A stretch of DNA of 40,911 bases from Heterotrichella gracilis (GCA_032358255.1 JAULBX010027075.1:1-40911); one strand, 5' to 3'; shown: positions 28,868 to 39,836, counted from the stretch's first letter. Notes: generated by a model not told the origin, from the sequence alone. A program made the numbers and translations.

Positions 28868-31800
28868 ATGGGTGGGGCACTGTCGCAGCCCGATGCACCC
28901 CCAAAGGTCGTCCTCGTCCCTCCCCTGTTCGAGCGAGGGAGGCGAGGCAGGTCGCGCATGTGCAAGAGCTCCTATGACTACCTCTTTGGCAAGCCCAACA
29001 TGCGGTGGCTATTTGCCGACCACATCACCGAGGGCCTCCGGTTTCGACTGTACTTCAGCCCTCCAGAAGATGAGAAAGTGAGTGTCGCCGCCAACTTGCG
29101 GGCGGGCACCGACGTCCGCCTCCGGGAGACCCAGGATGGCGTGAAGACTCCAGCGGAAGGTGAGCTAGCTGTTTGCGTCCCGGGAGGCCTCTTGCAGTGG
29201 TCAGGTGCAGGTTCTCTTGTGTCTGGAAAGCACCCTTTTGTTCTTCAGGCTCTTACACGATCAGCGTGGAGTGCATGCATATATGCATGCATACCAGTGC
29301 ATGCATATATGCGTGCCACCCTCGATGCAGGCATGCAGCAATGCAACCAACGCATCCTCAAACAAGCCTCCATGCATGCACATGCTTGCATTATTCCTCC
29401 ACGTATGTGTATGCACGATGCGCACACTTTCCATCCATGCATCCCCATGCCCACATGCTCACCCGCCCTCGCCCCCACAGGAACCCTGTCCATGCGCTAC
29501 AACTACAACCCTAACGAACCCTACAACTTCATGGACATCCGCACACGCATAGCCGGCGACACGGGCGGCAACGTGTCCCTGCGGGCCTGTGCCTTTGACC
29601 CTACACAGGGTCTTGGGGCGTTCATAGTGGCACGACCCTCGAACGGGTCGCTAAAAGGCCACCTGGGCACCCGTTTCAGCTCTTCCACCTACTCAGTGGG
29701 TCAGATCCTCAATCTGTACACCTCGACAGTGGACACAGCCTGGCTGGTGCGTCACACCTACCTAAACCCTAAACCCTAATCCCTAAACCCTACTCGCTAA
29801 GCACTAAGTCGAGGCCACAAATTGGATTTAAGCAGCCACCTACCCACCCGCATCATGGCAATATCCCCCTTGTCTTTTGGCCCCCGGCATTCAACCCACC
29901 TCCCCCTGCCTCTACCTACTGCACCTACCCACCACCCACCACCCACCACACCTGGCCAAACAACCCACTCCCTTCCCTTACATTGGCAGTTACACTTTAC
30001 ATGGGTGCCATGGACCTGCACAGTGTTCCCTCCGACCTTTCTCAAGCCCAGAAGCATCAAATCTGCAAAAGGGTTACCACAGCATGGCATCCGCTGTACC
30101 ATAATCTGCATGAGCGCAAAACTAGCCGCCCCTGACACTCCACCATGCTTTGAAAAAATGTAATGCCAGAAAAAGGGATTTTTTACGACAGTGTTTTTGG
30201 TAATATGGTATCTTCAAATTGTTGCAGGTGGGGCGGTCGGGTGCGATGACCTTTGGCGTGCAATTCCACCCCCAGTTTCCGATGGGCTCCCTGGCGCTCC
30301 CCCTGCAAGACACCCTGGCAGCCGCTCAGTCAGCGGTAGATACCAGCCAGCGCACCCTAAGCTACAGCTTGGCATACTCCCCGGGACAAACGTCGGCAGT
30401 GGGTGAGTTTTCAGAAAGAAAAGTATCAATAAGAAAAGTGCCACCCACATGCACCCGCAAAGCCAAAGCCAAAACCTCAAACTCAACCACAGTGCTGTGC
30501 AGCTGCGGGTGCAAAAATACCAGTAATTGTAATGTAAACGACTACACGAAATTGTCTATGCGTTCCCAAACTGCTCTCAGCACCCGGTAACCCCTCCCCT
30601 CATCCAGGCCGCTGGTCACCCAAAGAAATCCTGGAAGTCATGTAACCATGAAAACACCCTCACCACCAACCCTCGCCACCCAACCCCCAGGCTGCGGCAC
30701 CTTCACCGCCTCCCTGGAGGTGCAGCAGCACCCGCGCCTGGTCATGTCATCCCTGCCAGCATAATCAATGGCAATAATATCAAGAAAATCTTGGAAATCA
30801 TGAAATATGAAAAACGCCCTCAATACCCACCAACCAACCAACCAACTTTCAGGGCGCGGCACCTTCACCGCCTCCCTGGAGGTGCAGCAGCACCGGCGCC
30901 TGGTGATGTCCTTCCTGCACCACATGGCGGTGCAGCGGAGGGTGCGCAACCCCCTGGAGCAGGAGGACGTGGTGGGCATCACCAATTACATTGACGTGGG
31001 GGTGCAGATGGAGTCGGGGATGGGGGAGGCGGGGGCGCAGGAGGGGAGCGCACTGCGGGTGGCGGCGGCGTGGCAGGTGGGTGGGCGGTGGGTGGGGTGT
31101 GGGGAAAGGGTGGGGGATGGGGGCCTTGGGGGCATCACCAATCATATACATTTGATGAGGCAGGGGGGATGGGTGAGGGGTCGCGCGTACTAGGGGTGGC
31201 GGCGGCGAGGCAGGTGGTGGTTGGGGGGGTGCCAAGGTGTTGGTCCAATGTCGTAGCAACTGTAGTGACAGGGATGATCTGATGCAATTCACTGCAGTTT
31301 GACCGTGTGCATGTGCATGCACTGCTTTGCAACCACACCAAGCCCGCCCGGACCCCACCTCTTATTCCCCGCCTGTTGGACAGACAGCCTGTTGGTCATG
31401 CTGGCCCTCGAGGCCTGGTGGCGGCATAAACCCTTCAGCCTGTATCTCTACCCTATTCACGCAGGAAAACAAGGACCTGGTTGTCAAGGCTTGGTTGCAG
31501 TTTAAACCCTAATCCCTGTAGAACACCATTTTTTTACATACCCCAGGTGAACAAGAACCTGCTTGTCAAGGCGCGGTGCGGCACCGACAACCTGTCAGCA
31601 GCGCTGGCCTTCAAGGCGTGGTGGCAGCCCAGCTTCACCCTGGCTCTGTGTGGGGGGTATGACCTGGCCACACGCACGGCACGCACAGGGCTGGCAGTGA
31701 GCATAGAAAACTATGGCCAAATCAGGTGGGATGGCTGTTTGAAAGGGGACGGGGTGATACTTATTGCAGGGACTGCGCTGCTAAAAGTGGCAGTCCAAGG

Positions 31801-32566
31801 GTGTAATTGCATATGCGTTCACGAAGTATCACGAAGTCTGTGGTTAGATCAGGTTCAATGCGCGCATGCTTGTGGTGGTTTGTCCTGAACACTCGCACGG
31901 GCTGGCAGTCAGCATAGGAAATACCAAGATAGGTGAAATAGCGTTGTCATTCTACTTTGTGGGGCGGTGTTGTTTACGTTCTTGCACGATTTCAACAACT
32001 AGCAAAATCCAAGGTATTTCTTGGATGGTGTCATAATCATGTTGGTGACAGAATGCCATCCCCCATTCCCTTGACTACCGACTGTCCTACACACCACAAA
32101 ATGTGTGAGCCACCCCTCCTTCATTGCAGGTATGAGCGCTCCCCTGCCAGTGGCCACATGACAGGTGGCCGCCTGGTGCAGCGCCACGTGGCATCACAGG
32201 ACGACCTGGACCAGAACAAGGGGGAAGGGCTGCTGGTAAGGAGAGGGGAAGAGGGGGGGTTGGGGGAGGGGCGTTTTCGTATTGCACCGTTCAATGCAAT
32301 ACAAACTTTTCAAGCTTTCAGCACCATGTGAGAAGTTCTCTTGAGGAAGTTTGCGCGACTGCTTGCATAAATTATCGCGGTACACATGCGCTTGTCGCTC
32401 GCCACTGTTCCTCGCATCCTTCCCCGTTCACCCCCAGCCGCCTGCCGGTGCCCTCCCCCCGTGTCCCTTCCCACCCCTTCCCCCCCTTGTGCAGGTTCCC
32501 TTGGACAAAGTGGAGGACCTGGGTGTGCTGGGCCAGGTGGATCCACAAGGGGCACAATTCCTGTGA
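28868..32566 (+). CDS. putative outer-envelope beta-barrel protein, 7 exons
   Basis: Exons 28868-29159, 29481-29746, 30228-30402, 30853-31076, 31547-31725, 32130-32235 and 32495-32566 total 1314 nt (437 aa plus stop); phases agree at every junction. The protein has no signal peptide or long hydrophobic helix. Instead it has many amphipathic, alternating stretches such as MTFGVQFHPQF, FTASLEVQQHRRLVM, NLLVKARCGTDNLSAALAFK and TLALCGGYDL. An aromatic-rich motif YNYNPNEPYNFMDIRTR and a strand-like ENYGQIRYERS near the end recall plant chloroplast outer-envelope proteins of the OEP40 type; this is a memory-based resemblance and needs a search. A membrane-embedded beta-barrel is inferred. Introns 3, 4 and 5 carry partial copies of exons 4 and 5. 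Confidence 0.8.
29270..29460. repeat. GCATGCAT-rich cluster in intron 1
   Basis: GTGCATGCATATATGC-like strings repeat around 29272-29325. Further GCATGC elements follow to about 29460, mixing palindromic and tandem forms. Confidence 0.7.
29764..29795. repeat. interstitial telomere-like tract
   Basis: CCTAAACCCTAAACCCTAA and near units follow the exon 2 donor of the beta-barrel gene. It is one of the cleaner of about thirty such tracts in the window; others are at 1641-1676, 8741-8775, 16139-16175, 20149-20172, 26643-26665 and 34617-34645. Confidence 0.9.
30688..30752 (+). repeat. echo of beta-barrel gene exon 4 acceptor side
   Basis: A copy of the acceptor and GTFTASLEVQQHPRLVMS lies upstream of the full exon (30853) and then hits a stop. 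Confidence 0.9.
31125..31222 (+). repeat. echo of beta-barrel gene exon 4 3' part plus donor
   Basis: A decayed copy of the end of exon 4 (from GGCATCACCAAT to the GTGG donor) lies downstream of it, so exon 4 is echoed on both sides. Confidence 0.75.
31378..31500 (+). repeat. two echoes of beta-barrel gene exon 5
   Basis: 31378-31441 copies the middle of exon 5 (around DNLSAALAFKAWWQP). 31455-31500 copies its acceptor and first codons (NKDLVVKAW against NKNLLVKAR). A CCCTAA-like tract then leads to the true exon at 31547. Confidence 0.8.
31888..31935 (+). repeat. echo of beta-barrel gene exon 5 3' end plus donor
   Basis: A copy of the end of exon 5 (GLAVSI) and its donor region lies downstream of the exon, decayed. 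Confidence 0.7.
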
Positions 32567-32795
32567 TGGCAGGGTGCACATGGCTGGGCAAGGTGGATAC
32601 GCGAGGGCACATTTCCAACGGGGGGACATTTTCTGTGGCACCATGGTGCACAATGCTGGGCCAGGTGGATCCACATGGGGCACAATTCCTGTGATGGCAT
32701 GGTGGACATGGCTGAGCCAGGTAGATCCACATGGGAGCAGGGTGCATATTACTGGGCCAGGTGGATCCATATGGATGGAGCACACTTTTCCTGGA
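32529..32795. repeat. degenerate tandem array growing out of the last exon
   Basis: GCTGGGCCAGGTGGATCCAC in the last exon of the beta-barrel gene recurs in diverged form at about 32583, 32655, 32711 and 32752, with irregular spacing of 40-70 bp. The stop codon at 32564-32566 is itself repeated with the unit. Confidence 0.85.
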
Positions 32796-33627
32796 CTGGT
32801 TGCATGCCAACAGGAGCAGATGCACATGTGGATGTCAGTAATTGCCCACCTGCGCAAAGGCCATAGATGCAGTATCCAGCTAGGCGACTGTTCATCAATA
32901 CATGGAGCGTGTTAATCAGGGGCAACATTAGTCAATGATCATAATATGATATCATCCAGCTGTACCAGGAATAATTGCTCAATCCATCTCAGAGCAGGGA
33001 ACAATATTTTTTCTGCGTGTCAACTACACAGGTGGTGAATCAGATCATAATGGTGACCAATGATTGGCCTACCTGTGTGTAACAGTTACATGCTGGGGCG
33101 TGTATACGTGTGATGCGTCTGGCACCGGTTATGGCAAGCCATTACATGCACAATACCAATAAGTGACTATATACGCCAGAGAATCATTGAATGACCCAGG
33201 TGTACTGTCAGTGCGCAATTACTGTAATTACCGGTGCTCATGTGCTCATGTTTATCCAGAAAAAGAAAGCTAGAGAAGGGACGCACAAATTTGGCAGAGT
33301 ACTCCACCGAAGTTGCAACTGCAACTTGAAAGTCTGAGAAAATTTCTGAGTAAACAAGCTACAAAAGCAGTGATACAAGCAGCATGGGAACCCCACAACG
33401 AGTTATGCGCCGGACACGATTCATCATCTGAACCAATCATCGTGCGGGATCACCAGCCGCTGTCCAGGGTGACCAGGGCTCGGGAGAACCCCGTGGACCA
33501 TATAACCATTCTCAACTGAGCGAGATGGTCTGGCGTTGGGCGGGGACTTGTATACCACAGGAGTGCATCTACAGCGGGAGTGTCACTGACTGCTATGGCT
33601 GCTGGGTCACAGGGGTGTGATCCTTCC
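32796..33627. other. convergent intergenic region
   Basis: It lies between the 3' ends of the beta-barrel gene and ALKBH6. The part from about 32900 to 33330 is richer in A/T. No exon chain or element was recognised. Confidence 0.4.
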
Positions 33628-33632
33628 TTACA
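33628..33632 (-). terminator. TGTAA poly(A) signal of ALKBH6
   Basis: TGTAA on the minus strand lies about 50 nt after the TGA stop, a usual algal distance or slightly shorter. Confidence 0.55.
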
Positions 33633-33681
33633 GGCTGGTGCCAACTGAGGAAGCCCATGGAACCCACTCCATCCCCAGCAC

Positions 33682-36604
33682 TCAGCCCCTTGGCCTCATA
33701 AGGTTTGAGTTGACCTTGAGCACGCGGCGCAGGGTGAGGGACACGCGCTCGCCCCCGCGCACCACCACACCCCTGTCGGCGCCGTCACAGCCTTGGGCCT
33801 GAAGGAAAGGGTGTGTGGTTGAACTTGTTGCACACAGCTTTTCAGGGATGTGAGAGAGGAGAGATATGATCAGATGTTGACCTAGAAGATGCAGCAATAC
33901 ATTGGTCTCCCACGCAGGTTGTGAGGTTTACTCTAGCTGCTGATCGTAATATACAACCAGGGTAAGCAAATTCCCAAGAATATGTGCACTCCCTCCAGTG
34001 CTTCGCAGGAGCATTAAGAGAGCATTGGAAGCGACAGGGCTTAGCCTAAACCATTCAGGGTTGTCCACCCACCTCCTTAGGGTTGGCTAGGGTTTCGTCC
34101 AGCCTCTCCTCCTCCACCTCCTCTATGCCATGTAGGTGGTGCTCGTAGGCGTCGTGGGAAAACACAAGCAGGCTGCGGGGGCGAAGCAATACAGACACTG
34201 CAGGGGCGCCCACAGCCACCTCCCCTGCGGGGGTGCATGAACACTCTGGTTTACCCCTTGAAGAAAGGATGCCGCATGATGCAATCTCAATCTGCGTGGA
34301 TAGGGCTTTGTGCAGCGTGGCATGCTGAAGTGCTGTGTGTCGCGCATAGTGTATGCACCCTCAATCACGACTGCAACTGCAGCCACAAGTGTACGTGTAT
34401 CAGAAGCCCACGCCTGCCTGTGGTGCTCTTGGGCAGAAGCGTTTGGCAGCAGACACCCTGGGGAGGCCATGACTGTTCTGCTTGGATGCACATAATCATG
34501 CATTAAAATATGGCATCGCGCCGCAATGCATGCTGGAAGGGCATAGTGGGGTGATTTGCAGTGGTGCGCATGATTTGCCCTGAACCATCAGCCCGGCGGT
34601 TCTTATGAGGTGTTTTGGGTTTAGGGTTTAGGATTTAGGGTTGACACGGCCCCACCTGTGTCGCTCTTGGGCCAGAAGCGAATGACGGCAGGCGCCCCAA
34701 GGGAGGCAATGGCCACGCAGGGGAAGTACAGGGGGCCGTCCTGGTGGGGCTGCGCACAGACAAGCTGGTTTAGGGTTTAGGGTTTATGGCTTACCCCACG
34801 TAGGGTGAGTAAGGGGGGCCGTCCTGGTGGGGCTGCACACAAACAAGCTGGTTTGTTATATAGTCCCTACATGCATTACAGCACAAAGGCCAGATCAGGA
34901 ATCAGCTGGTTTAGGCTTCGTGTAAAAGAGGTAGGGTTTTAGGGCCACGCAGGGGAAGTGCAGGAAGCTGGCCTGATTTCTGGTGCGGCTGCGCACAGAA
35001 AGGCTGGTTTAGGGAGTAGGGATTCAGATCTTGGATTTAGGACCACGCATGGAAAGCATAGCAGGCTGTCCTTGGGGCGCTGTGCGCAGAAAGGTCAGGT
35101 TTGGGGAACCTCAGGGAATAGGGGATTTTGGGGCACACAGAGAAATCCCTGATAGGGTTGCATGCACAAGGGGGGTTGGGGGGTGGAAGAGGACTACTGA
35201 GGTCTTTGTCCACCCTTTTGGTAGAATGCTGGTGAGTCGCATGCATTCTACCACCATAGCCCTAGGCCCTAGGCCCTAGGCGCCGAGCAGTGCCGAGGCA
35301 GGCGTGTGCAGAAAAGGAACCCTGTCCTAGGGTTGAGCGCACCATGATCCCCTGGCCCGGTAGGTATGCGTTGACCAGCACGTGGTTTGCCGCATGGTCG
35401 CCATACAGGCCAAGATCTTGGGACACCTGCAAATTCGATATTATTTGATTAGTATTATGGAAAATTAGTTTACTTTTGGTGGACCAAATCGCTGCTGGTT
35501 ATAGGGGTATTACACAGCCCTTACCCACATCAGCTTACTGCAAATACCTACAAATATGGACCCACAACACCACGTTTGTCAGCGCACCAAGAGTTCCAGT
35601 GCGAGGCGCGCCACTGACCTGTCATAGGGTGAAGGGTTTAGGGTTCATAGGTTAACATGTAGGGTAGGGTGTAGGGGTTCCAGTGCCAGGTGCCCACTGA
35701 CTTGTCGCATGGTGAAGGGTTTTAGGGTTAACATATAGGGTTGAGAGGTTAGGGTTTGGGGTTCCGGTGTGAGGTGCGCCACTGACCTGTCGCATGAGTG
35801 GCTGCAGCCAGGAGGGCAGCGGAGTCTGGATCATGCCCTTTGGGTGGACCACCCCGCCATGGTTCTGCAGGCGCCTGCCGGACAGCTGCGGGAGGCAAGG
35901 GGGGATGCATCATAAAGACACCTATTAGGGTTTACCCTAGACCAAAGATAGTAAGGGGCATAGGCAACCTCTGGGTGAGGCAATTCCCTATCCCGGGGAT
36001 GGGTAGGTAGTGCACACAAAATGCGCATGCACCCAAGCCACCTCCCTGCAAACCCGATCTCGGCATCCACCCCCAATGCAGGCTCTGCCCTCCCCGGCCC
36101 ACCACCACCACCAGCAACCACTTGGCTCGTGACACGCGCACGTGCCCCCCCCCGGTATAGTCTGGTCAAGGTGTAGCTATAGGTTTAGGTATAGGCATAC
36201 AAGTGTACCATCAGTATATTAGTATACTCATATTAGTATATGAGAATATCGCTGTCTAAAGGTACACATGTACCCAAAGGGGCACAGGCAACCAAGCCAC
36301 CTGGCAACCCTGCCCTACCCTCGCCCCCCACCACCCACCACCGCACCCCCTTCTCCTCCACCCACCACCCACCACCGCACCCCCCCTCCCCTCTCCCCCC
36401 ACCACACGCCACCGCACCCCGCCTCCCCTCCCTCTCACCACCCACTATCGCACCCCCCTTCCATGCCACACCCACCAGCGTCCACTTGGCCCTGGAGGCA
36501 TGCACGTGCTCCAAGAGGCTTTGCTCCTGCTCCGGGCTGATATAGTCGGGTAGGTAGTACACGTGGGGCACGGTACCAACTTGGCAGGGGTTCAGGTCAC
36601 CCAT
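33682..36604 (-). CDS. ALKBH6: AlkB homologue 6 dioxygenase, complete, 6 exons
   Basis: Exons 36604-36476, 35885-35787, 35426-35343, 34749-34656, 34224-34073 and 33798-33682 total 675 nt (224 aa), phase-consistent, close to the family's usual 230-240. Landmarks: [50 protein letters not shown], then HQDGP with Fe(II) ligands His106 and Asp108. A distal His follows in the YEHHLHGI region (probably His167), and Arg204/Arg210 form the RxxxxxR pair that binds 2-oxoglutarate. ALKBH6 is a Fe(II)/2-oxoglutarate enzyme of the AlkB family whose substrate is poorly defined. All expected metal and cosubstrate residues are present. Introns 1-3 contain partial copies of exons 1, 2 and 4. Confidence 0.93.
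34803..35095 (-). repeat. three echoes of ALKBH6 exon 4 acceptor side
   Basis: Copies of the acceptor and first part of exon 4 lie at about 34803-34855, 34943-35012 and 35040-35095, each followed by AGCTGGTTTAGGG-like intron DNA as at the parent (34749). A shorter fifth remnant may lie near 35281-35315. Confidence 0.82.
35600..35740 (-). repeat. two echoes of ALKBH6 exon 2 donor
   Basis: CCACTGACCTGTCGCATG at the exon 2 donor (35780-35797) recurs at about 35609 and 35694. Each recurrence is followed by GTGAAGGGTTTAGGGTT-like telomeric DNA. Mostly intron and the last few exon bases are copied. Confidence 0.82.
36104..36150 (-). repeat. echo of ALKBH6 exon 1 end and donor
   Basis: It decodes as SRAKWLLV against SRAKWTLV in exon 1, followed by GT-rich donor sequence, downstream of the exon. 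Confidence 0.78.
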
Positions 36605-37130
36605 GGTGGGGGGTGGGGCTGGTGCTAGGAGGGGTGTGGGGGGGGAGAGGGGTTGCCATGGGCTGTGGGTGTGGATATGGACTGGGGCCGTGCAGGCGGC
36701 AGGCGGGAGGCAGTGGCGTGTTATAGTGTGTCTGGTGCGTGGGACGTTGACATCAAGAAGGACGTTGGTTAACAACAGGTGAGAACGTGCCGATTTTTAT
36801 GCGTTGCTGACCACGTCTGGCAGCAATACTATTGTGAACGGAAAAGGACATGCTTTTTACGAAGAGGGCAGGGTTGCAAGCCCACTGCTGTGTCCTTTAT
36901 GCCAGGCCTGGGAAGGTCCCACCATGCATGCATTTCAGCTGTGTGCAAGACGCAACAAGGTATTGCAGGTCCTGAGATAAAAAGGGTTTCGTACACGGTT
37001 GTCGCGTGCTGTCAAAAATCCTCCAGATGCAGCAGCAGCAGCAGCGGAAACCGATATATGGTTGCGAAAGCAATAAATGCAACCGAAGTCATCATGCCAG
37101 TGCTGAACGCTAAATCCTAGACCCTAGACC
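36605..37130. other. region upstream of ALKBH6
   Basis: Presumably holds the ALKBH6 promoter. No gene was supported. It ends in CCTAGACC repeats (37116-37140) that begin the inverted-repeat arm. Confidence 0.4.
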
Positions 37131-37341
37131 CTAGACCCTAAGGCCTGTTTTGAACTTCAGGGCCTCTGGTTGCCTCTGTTGCACATGTGCTGTTCTGCTG
37201 GCACTCTTTGCTTGCCATACTTGCCATGAGCAGCGTCCATCATGGCCGTTCTCTGGTGAGAGACCATCTGCTGCATCCCCTGCTTGCCTTCCTTTCTCTA
37301 TTGTCAGGGCTTGTAGCATCCCAGACCAGAGGAAGGAAACA
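37131..37341 (+). repeat. left arm of a 210-bp inverted-repeat pair
   Basis: It starts CCTAGACCC/CTAAGGCCTG and ends near GAAGGAAACA. It is closely similar to the reverse complement of 38959-39174, with shared blocks such as TGTGCTGTTCTGCTGGCACT. Confidence 0.88.
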
Positions 37342-37845
37342 TAGTAAAGGAAATTTAGTCTAGTCAATGTGTCTAGTGGGTCACAACCCCTGGGCGTTGA
37401 ATGGGAGCCCCTTCTAGTTGACTGATCAGGCCCCGTTCCTTCACCTGCATCCCTTTCTCACAAGGCTGGCAACCCAGGTCCCTGTGTTGAACCCTAAAGT
37501 GGCGAACAAGTTCGAGTTAATTTTCTCATAAGGCTGCCAGCCCAGGCCTGTGGCGCAGGTTCAGGAGCGACCCATTTCACCAGTGGGGACCAGTGGTGTT
37601 GCATTTCAGGTGGTATTTACATGGATCCAATAATCTAATCAGGACGAAAGCTGGTTCACACGTGTCATCCGGTGGGAACCACACGAACTGCACACACAAG
37701 TGTGGCAGCCTACATCAGCCAGCCGCAGAAATTGTTTCAACCCAGGCGCAGCAATTGTTTCAGCCAAACTCACTATTTGGATAAAAAGAGTACCTTGCAT
37801 CCAAGTTGCTCAACGCCGCAGCCATGTGGTTGCACCTCAGCATGC

Positions 37846-38579
37846 ATTGGACCTAGGGATTCAAAATACCACGTATTGCCGAAAAATAATACGTAATACC
37901 ACGTATTTTCATTTATTTCCGATAATACGTTGGAAAATACGTTAAAAATACGTGAAATAATAAATTAAATGCATTTAACGCACCTACAAATTTCCAAATA
38001 CACATTTTAGCACAGGAATCACGACATTAATACTTGCTGGGCAAGACTTCATGCAACCATTCTCCGTGCAAACCAGGCTCCGTATATGATTATTAATTAA
38101 ATGTCCAATCCCACTACAATTTCTATTATTGGCCCTTAGCGCGAGTTCACGAGCACCAAGGCCATTTTATTGGCCCTTCAGGTATAGTCGGTGGGATTAG
38201 TACCCGCTCGACTGCTCACCTGGGAATGACGTAGGGTCACTTTCTGGATGGGTCGCTTAGCTAAAGGGTGCACAGTTTCCCGGCTGATGCCTCCTCGGGT
38301 TCGTCCCCAAAGTTACGCGTCTCGCGTAGCGCTTTACCTTTTCCAGTAAAATTGTCCTAGTTGGTAGTTGAGGGTTGCGTGTGACCTTGTGAGACATTTC
38401 ATGCCAAATGGATGGAGATTTGAACATGAAAGGGCGTCCAAACATGGTCACTTAAGTGTTATTTGATAACGCATTTTCAACGTATTTTTTCCATGCCAAA
38501 AAAAAAATACCTAATACCACGTATTACGTATTGCGTATCGCGTATTGCGTATCACGCATTTTGAATCCCTAATTGGACC
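37846..38579. mobile_element. hAT-like MITE with perfect 8-bp target duplication
   Basis: The element spans 37854-38571 (718 bp). Its ends are inverted: TAGGGATTCAAAAT at the left and its exact reverse complement at the right. Further inside, both ends carry ACGTAT-rich imperfect inverted repeats of roughly 100 bp. It is flanked by the identical octamer ATTGGACC at 37846-37853 and 38572-38579. An 8-bp duplication is the mark of hAT transposase. The centre has no transposase frame, so it is non-autonomous. Confidence 0.9.
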
Positions 38580-38714
38580 CCATACTTTTGGGTGCGCAAC
38601 AAACCATCCACAGTTCTACCATCAAGTCACCAGGTTAACAATGCTACAATCGTTAGCTGCCCATCAAACCGGCATATATCCCCCGCCCCAAGTTTCACAC
38701 CCATGCAAACATGA

Positions 38715-39530
38715 TTACCAGTCGAGCTCATCTTCAACGAATCTATGAGCAGCTATGGCCAGAAACCTGGTGAGCTCGCGGTAGGGAGCAAAGTCCTCGT
38801 CATCATAGGTGGTGGTGGGTAGTGCGTCCAATTCTTCAAGACTAGCCCGCAGGTGCCAGTACCTCCCAGCTTTTGACCACTGGCTCAGCAGCACCTGCCC
38901 GTCGAGGGTTAAAGATTTAGATTTGAGGTTTAGGGTTTAGAGAACATTTCTTTCAGTATGTTTCCTTCTTCTGGTCCAGGGCAACGGAGATGCTACAAGC
39001 CTGGCAAGAGAGAAAGGAGGGCAAGAAGGGGATGCAGCAGATGGCCTCACCAGATCTCTAAAGAACGGCCATGTTGGACGCTGCTGATGGCAAGTATGGC
39101 AAGTATAGCAAAGAGTGCCAGCAGAACAGCACAAGTGTCAGCACAGGCTCAAAACCAGACCTAAGGGTCTAGGGTTTGAATTTTGAATTTGGGGTCCAGC
39201 ACAACATTGGCACGACGACATGGATTGCTTGCAACAATTGCTCTCGCATGCAGCTGAACGGGTGCTGATGGATGCTGCTGATGGCAAGCGAAGAGTGCCA
39301 GCAGAACAGCCTGCGTAGCTATTCATTTATTTATTTTTGCCAGCAGAACAGCACAACGTTATGTAACAAGGCTCAAAACCAGGCCTTAGGGTCTAGGGTA
39401 TATGGGGCAGGGTTTAGCTAAACCCTAGGGTTCAGCACAACAGTGGACATGGACCGCATGCATATCGGTTTCCGCACCTGCTTCTGCCAGAGATAAAAGC
39501 CCACTTCTCGCTGCAGGCGCATACGCTCTC
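38715..39530 (-). CDS. unknown protein, last two exons
   Basis: The terminal exon 38894-38715 is a clean 60-codon frame ending in TAA. It reads LLSQWSKAGRYWHLRASLEE, then an acidic stretch (TTTYDDEDFAPYREL) and an ELDW end. The preceding exon, about 39530-39478 (MRLQREVGFYLWQKQ), ends in a GTGCGG donor in matching phase. The composition, aromatic and charged with a helical middle, is clearly protein-like, but I do not recognise the family. Upstream exons were not found; the 39530 border is a guess. The repeat arm and its fragments lie in the 583-bp intron between the two exons. Confidence 0.5.
38959..39174 (-). repeat. right arm of the 210-bp inverted-repeat pair
   Basis: Reverse complement of 37131-37341 with small indels. 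It lies in the last intron of the unknown minus-strand gene. It may be the end of a roughly 2.05-kb element or one of two opposed insertions of one family. Confidence 0.88.
39271..39397 (-). repeat. two fragments of the same repeat family
   Basis: 39271-39310 and 39338-39397 repeat parts of the right arm in the same orientation (AAGAGTGCCAGCAGAACAGC, and CTCAAAACCAGGCCTTAGGG). Confidence 0.85.
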
Positions 39531-39836
39531 CTCTTGTGTATCGACGTCCCTCCGTTCATCCAACCCATAAAGTTCTTATGCACGAACGTAGTGTGGGTTC
39601 CTATGCATGCATGCATCTGCCCTTGTCGCGTGAGCTGTTGCAAACCACCTCAGCACCGTATCCATGGTACATACAGGTAAATATATATACCAGTCAACAG
39701 CAACCATACCTTCCAAGCACCAACACTGGTTGGGCTTCCTCCTGGCTGCTTGCTTGCCAAGCCGTAGCTTTCGGCCCCAATGCATATGGCAGTCGTGCTC
39801 ACCTCCCAGCGTACCCTGACGGTAATCTGCCAACAG

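Noticed and set aside
29764..29795. chromosome end
   Set aside because: The telomere-like tracts are short, degenerate and scattered inside genes on both sides, so they are interstitial.
30849..31358. 169-codon minus-strand frame rich in Pro and His
   Set aside because: It is the shadow of beta-barrel gene exon 4 and its GC-rich intron.
32310..32857. long minus-strand frames over the repeat after the beta-barrel gene
   Set aside because: They come from tandem repeats of the last exon; the peptide is only a repeated reading of them.
33313..33519. 68-codon plus-strand frame between the beta-barrel gene and ALKBH6
   Set aside because: No domain, no splice context and no matching neighbour; judged a chance frame.
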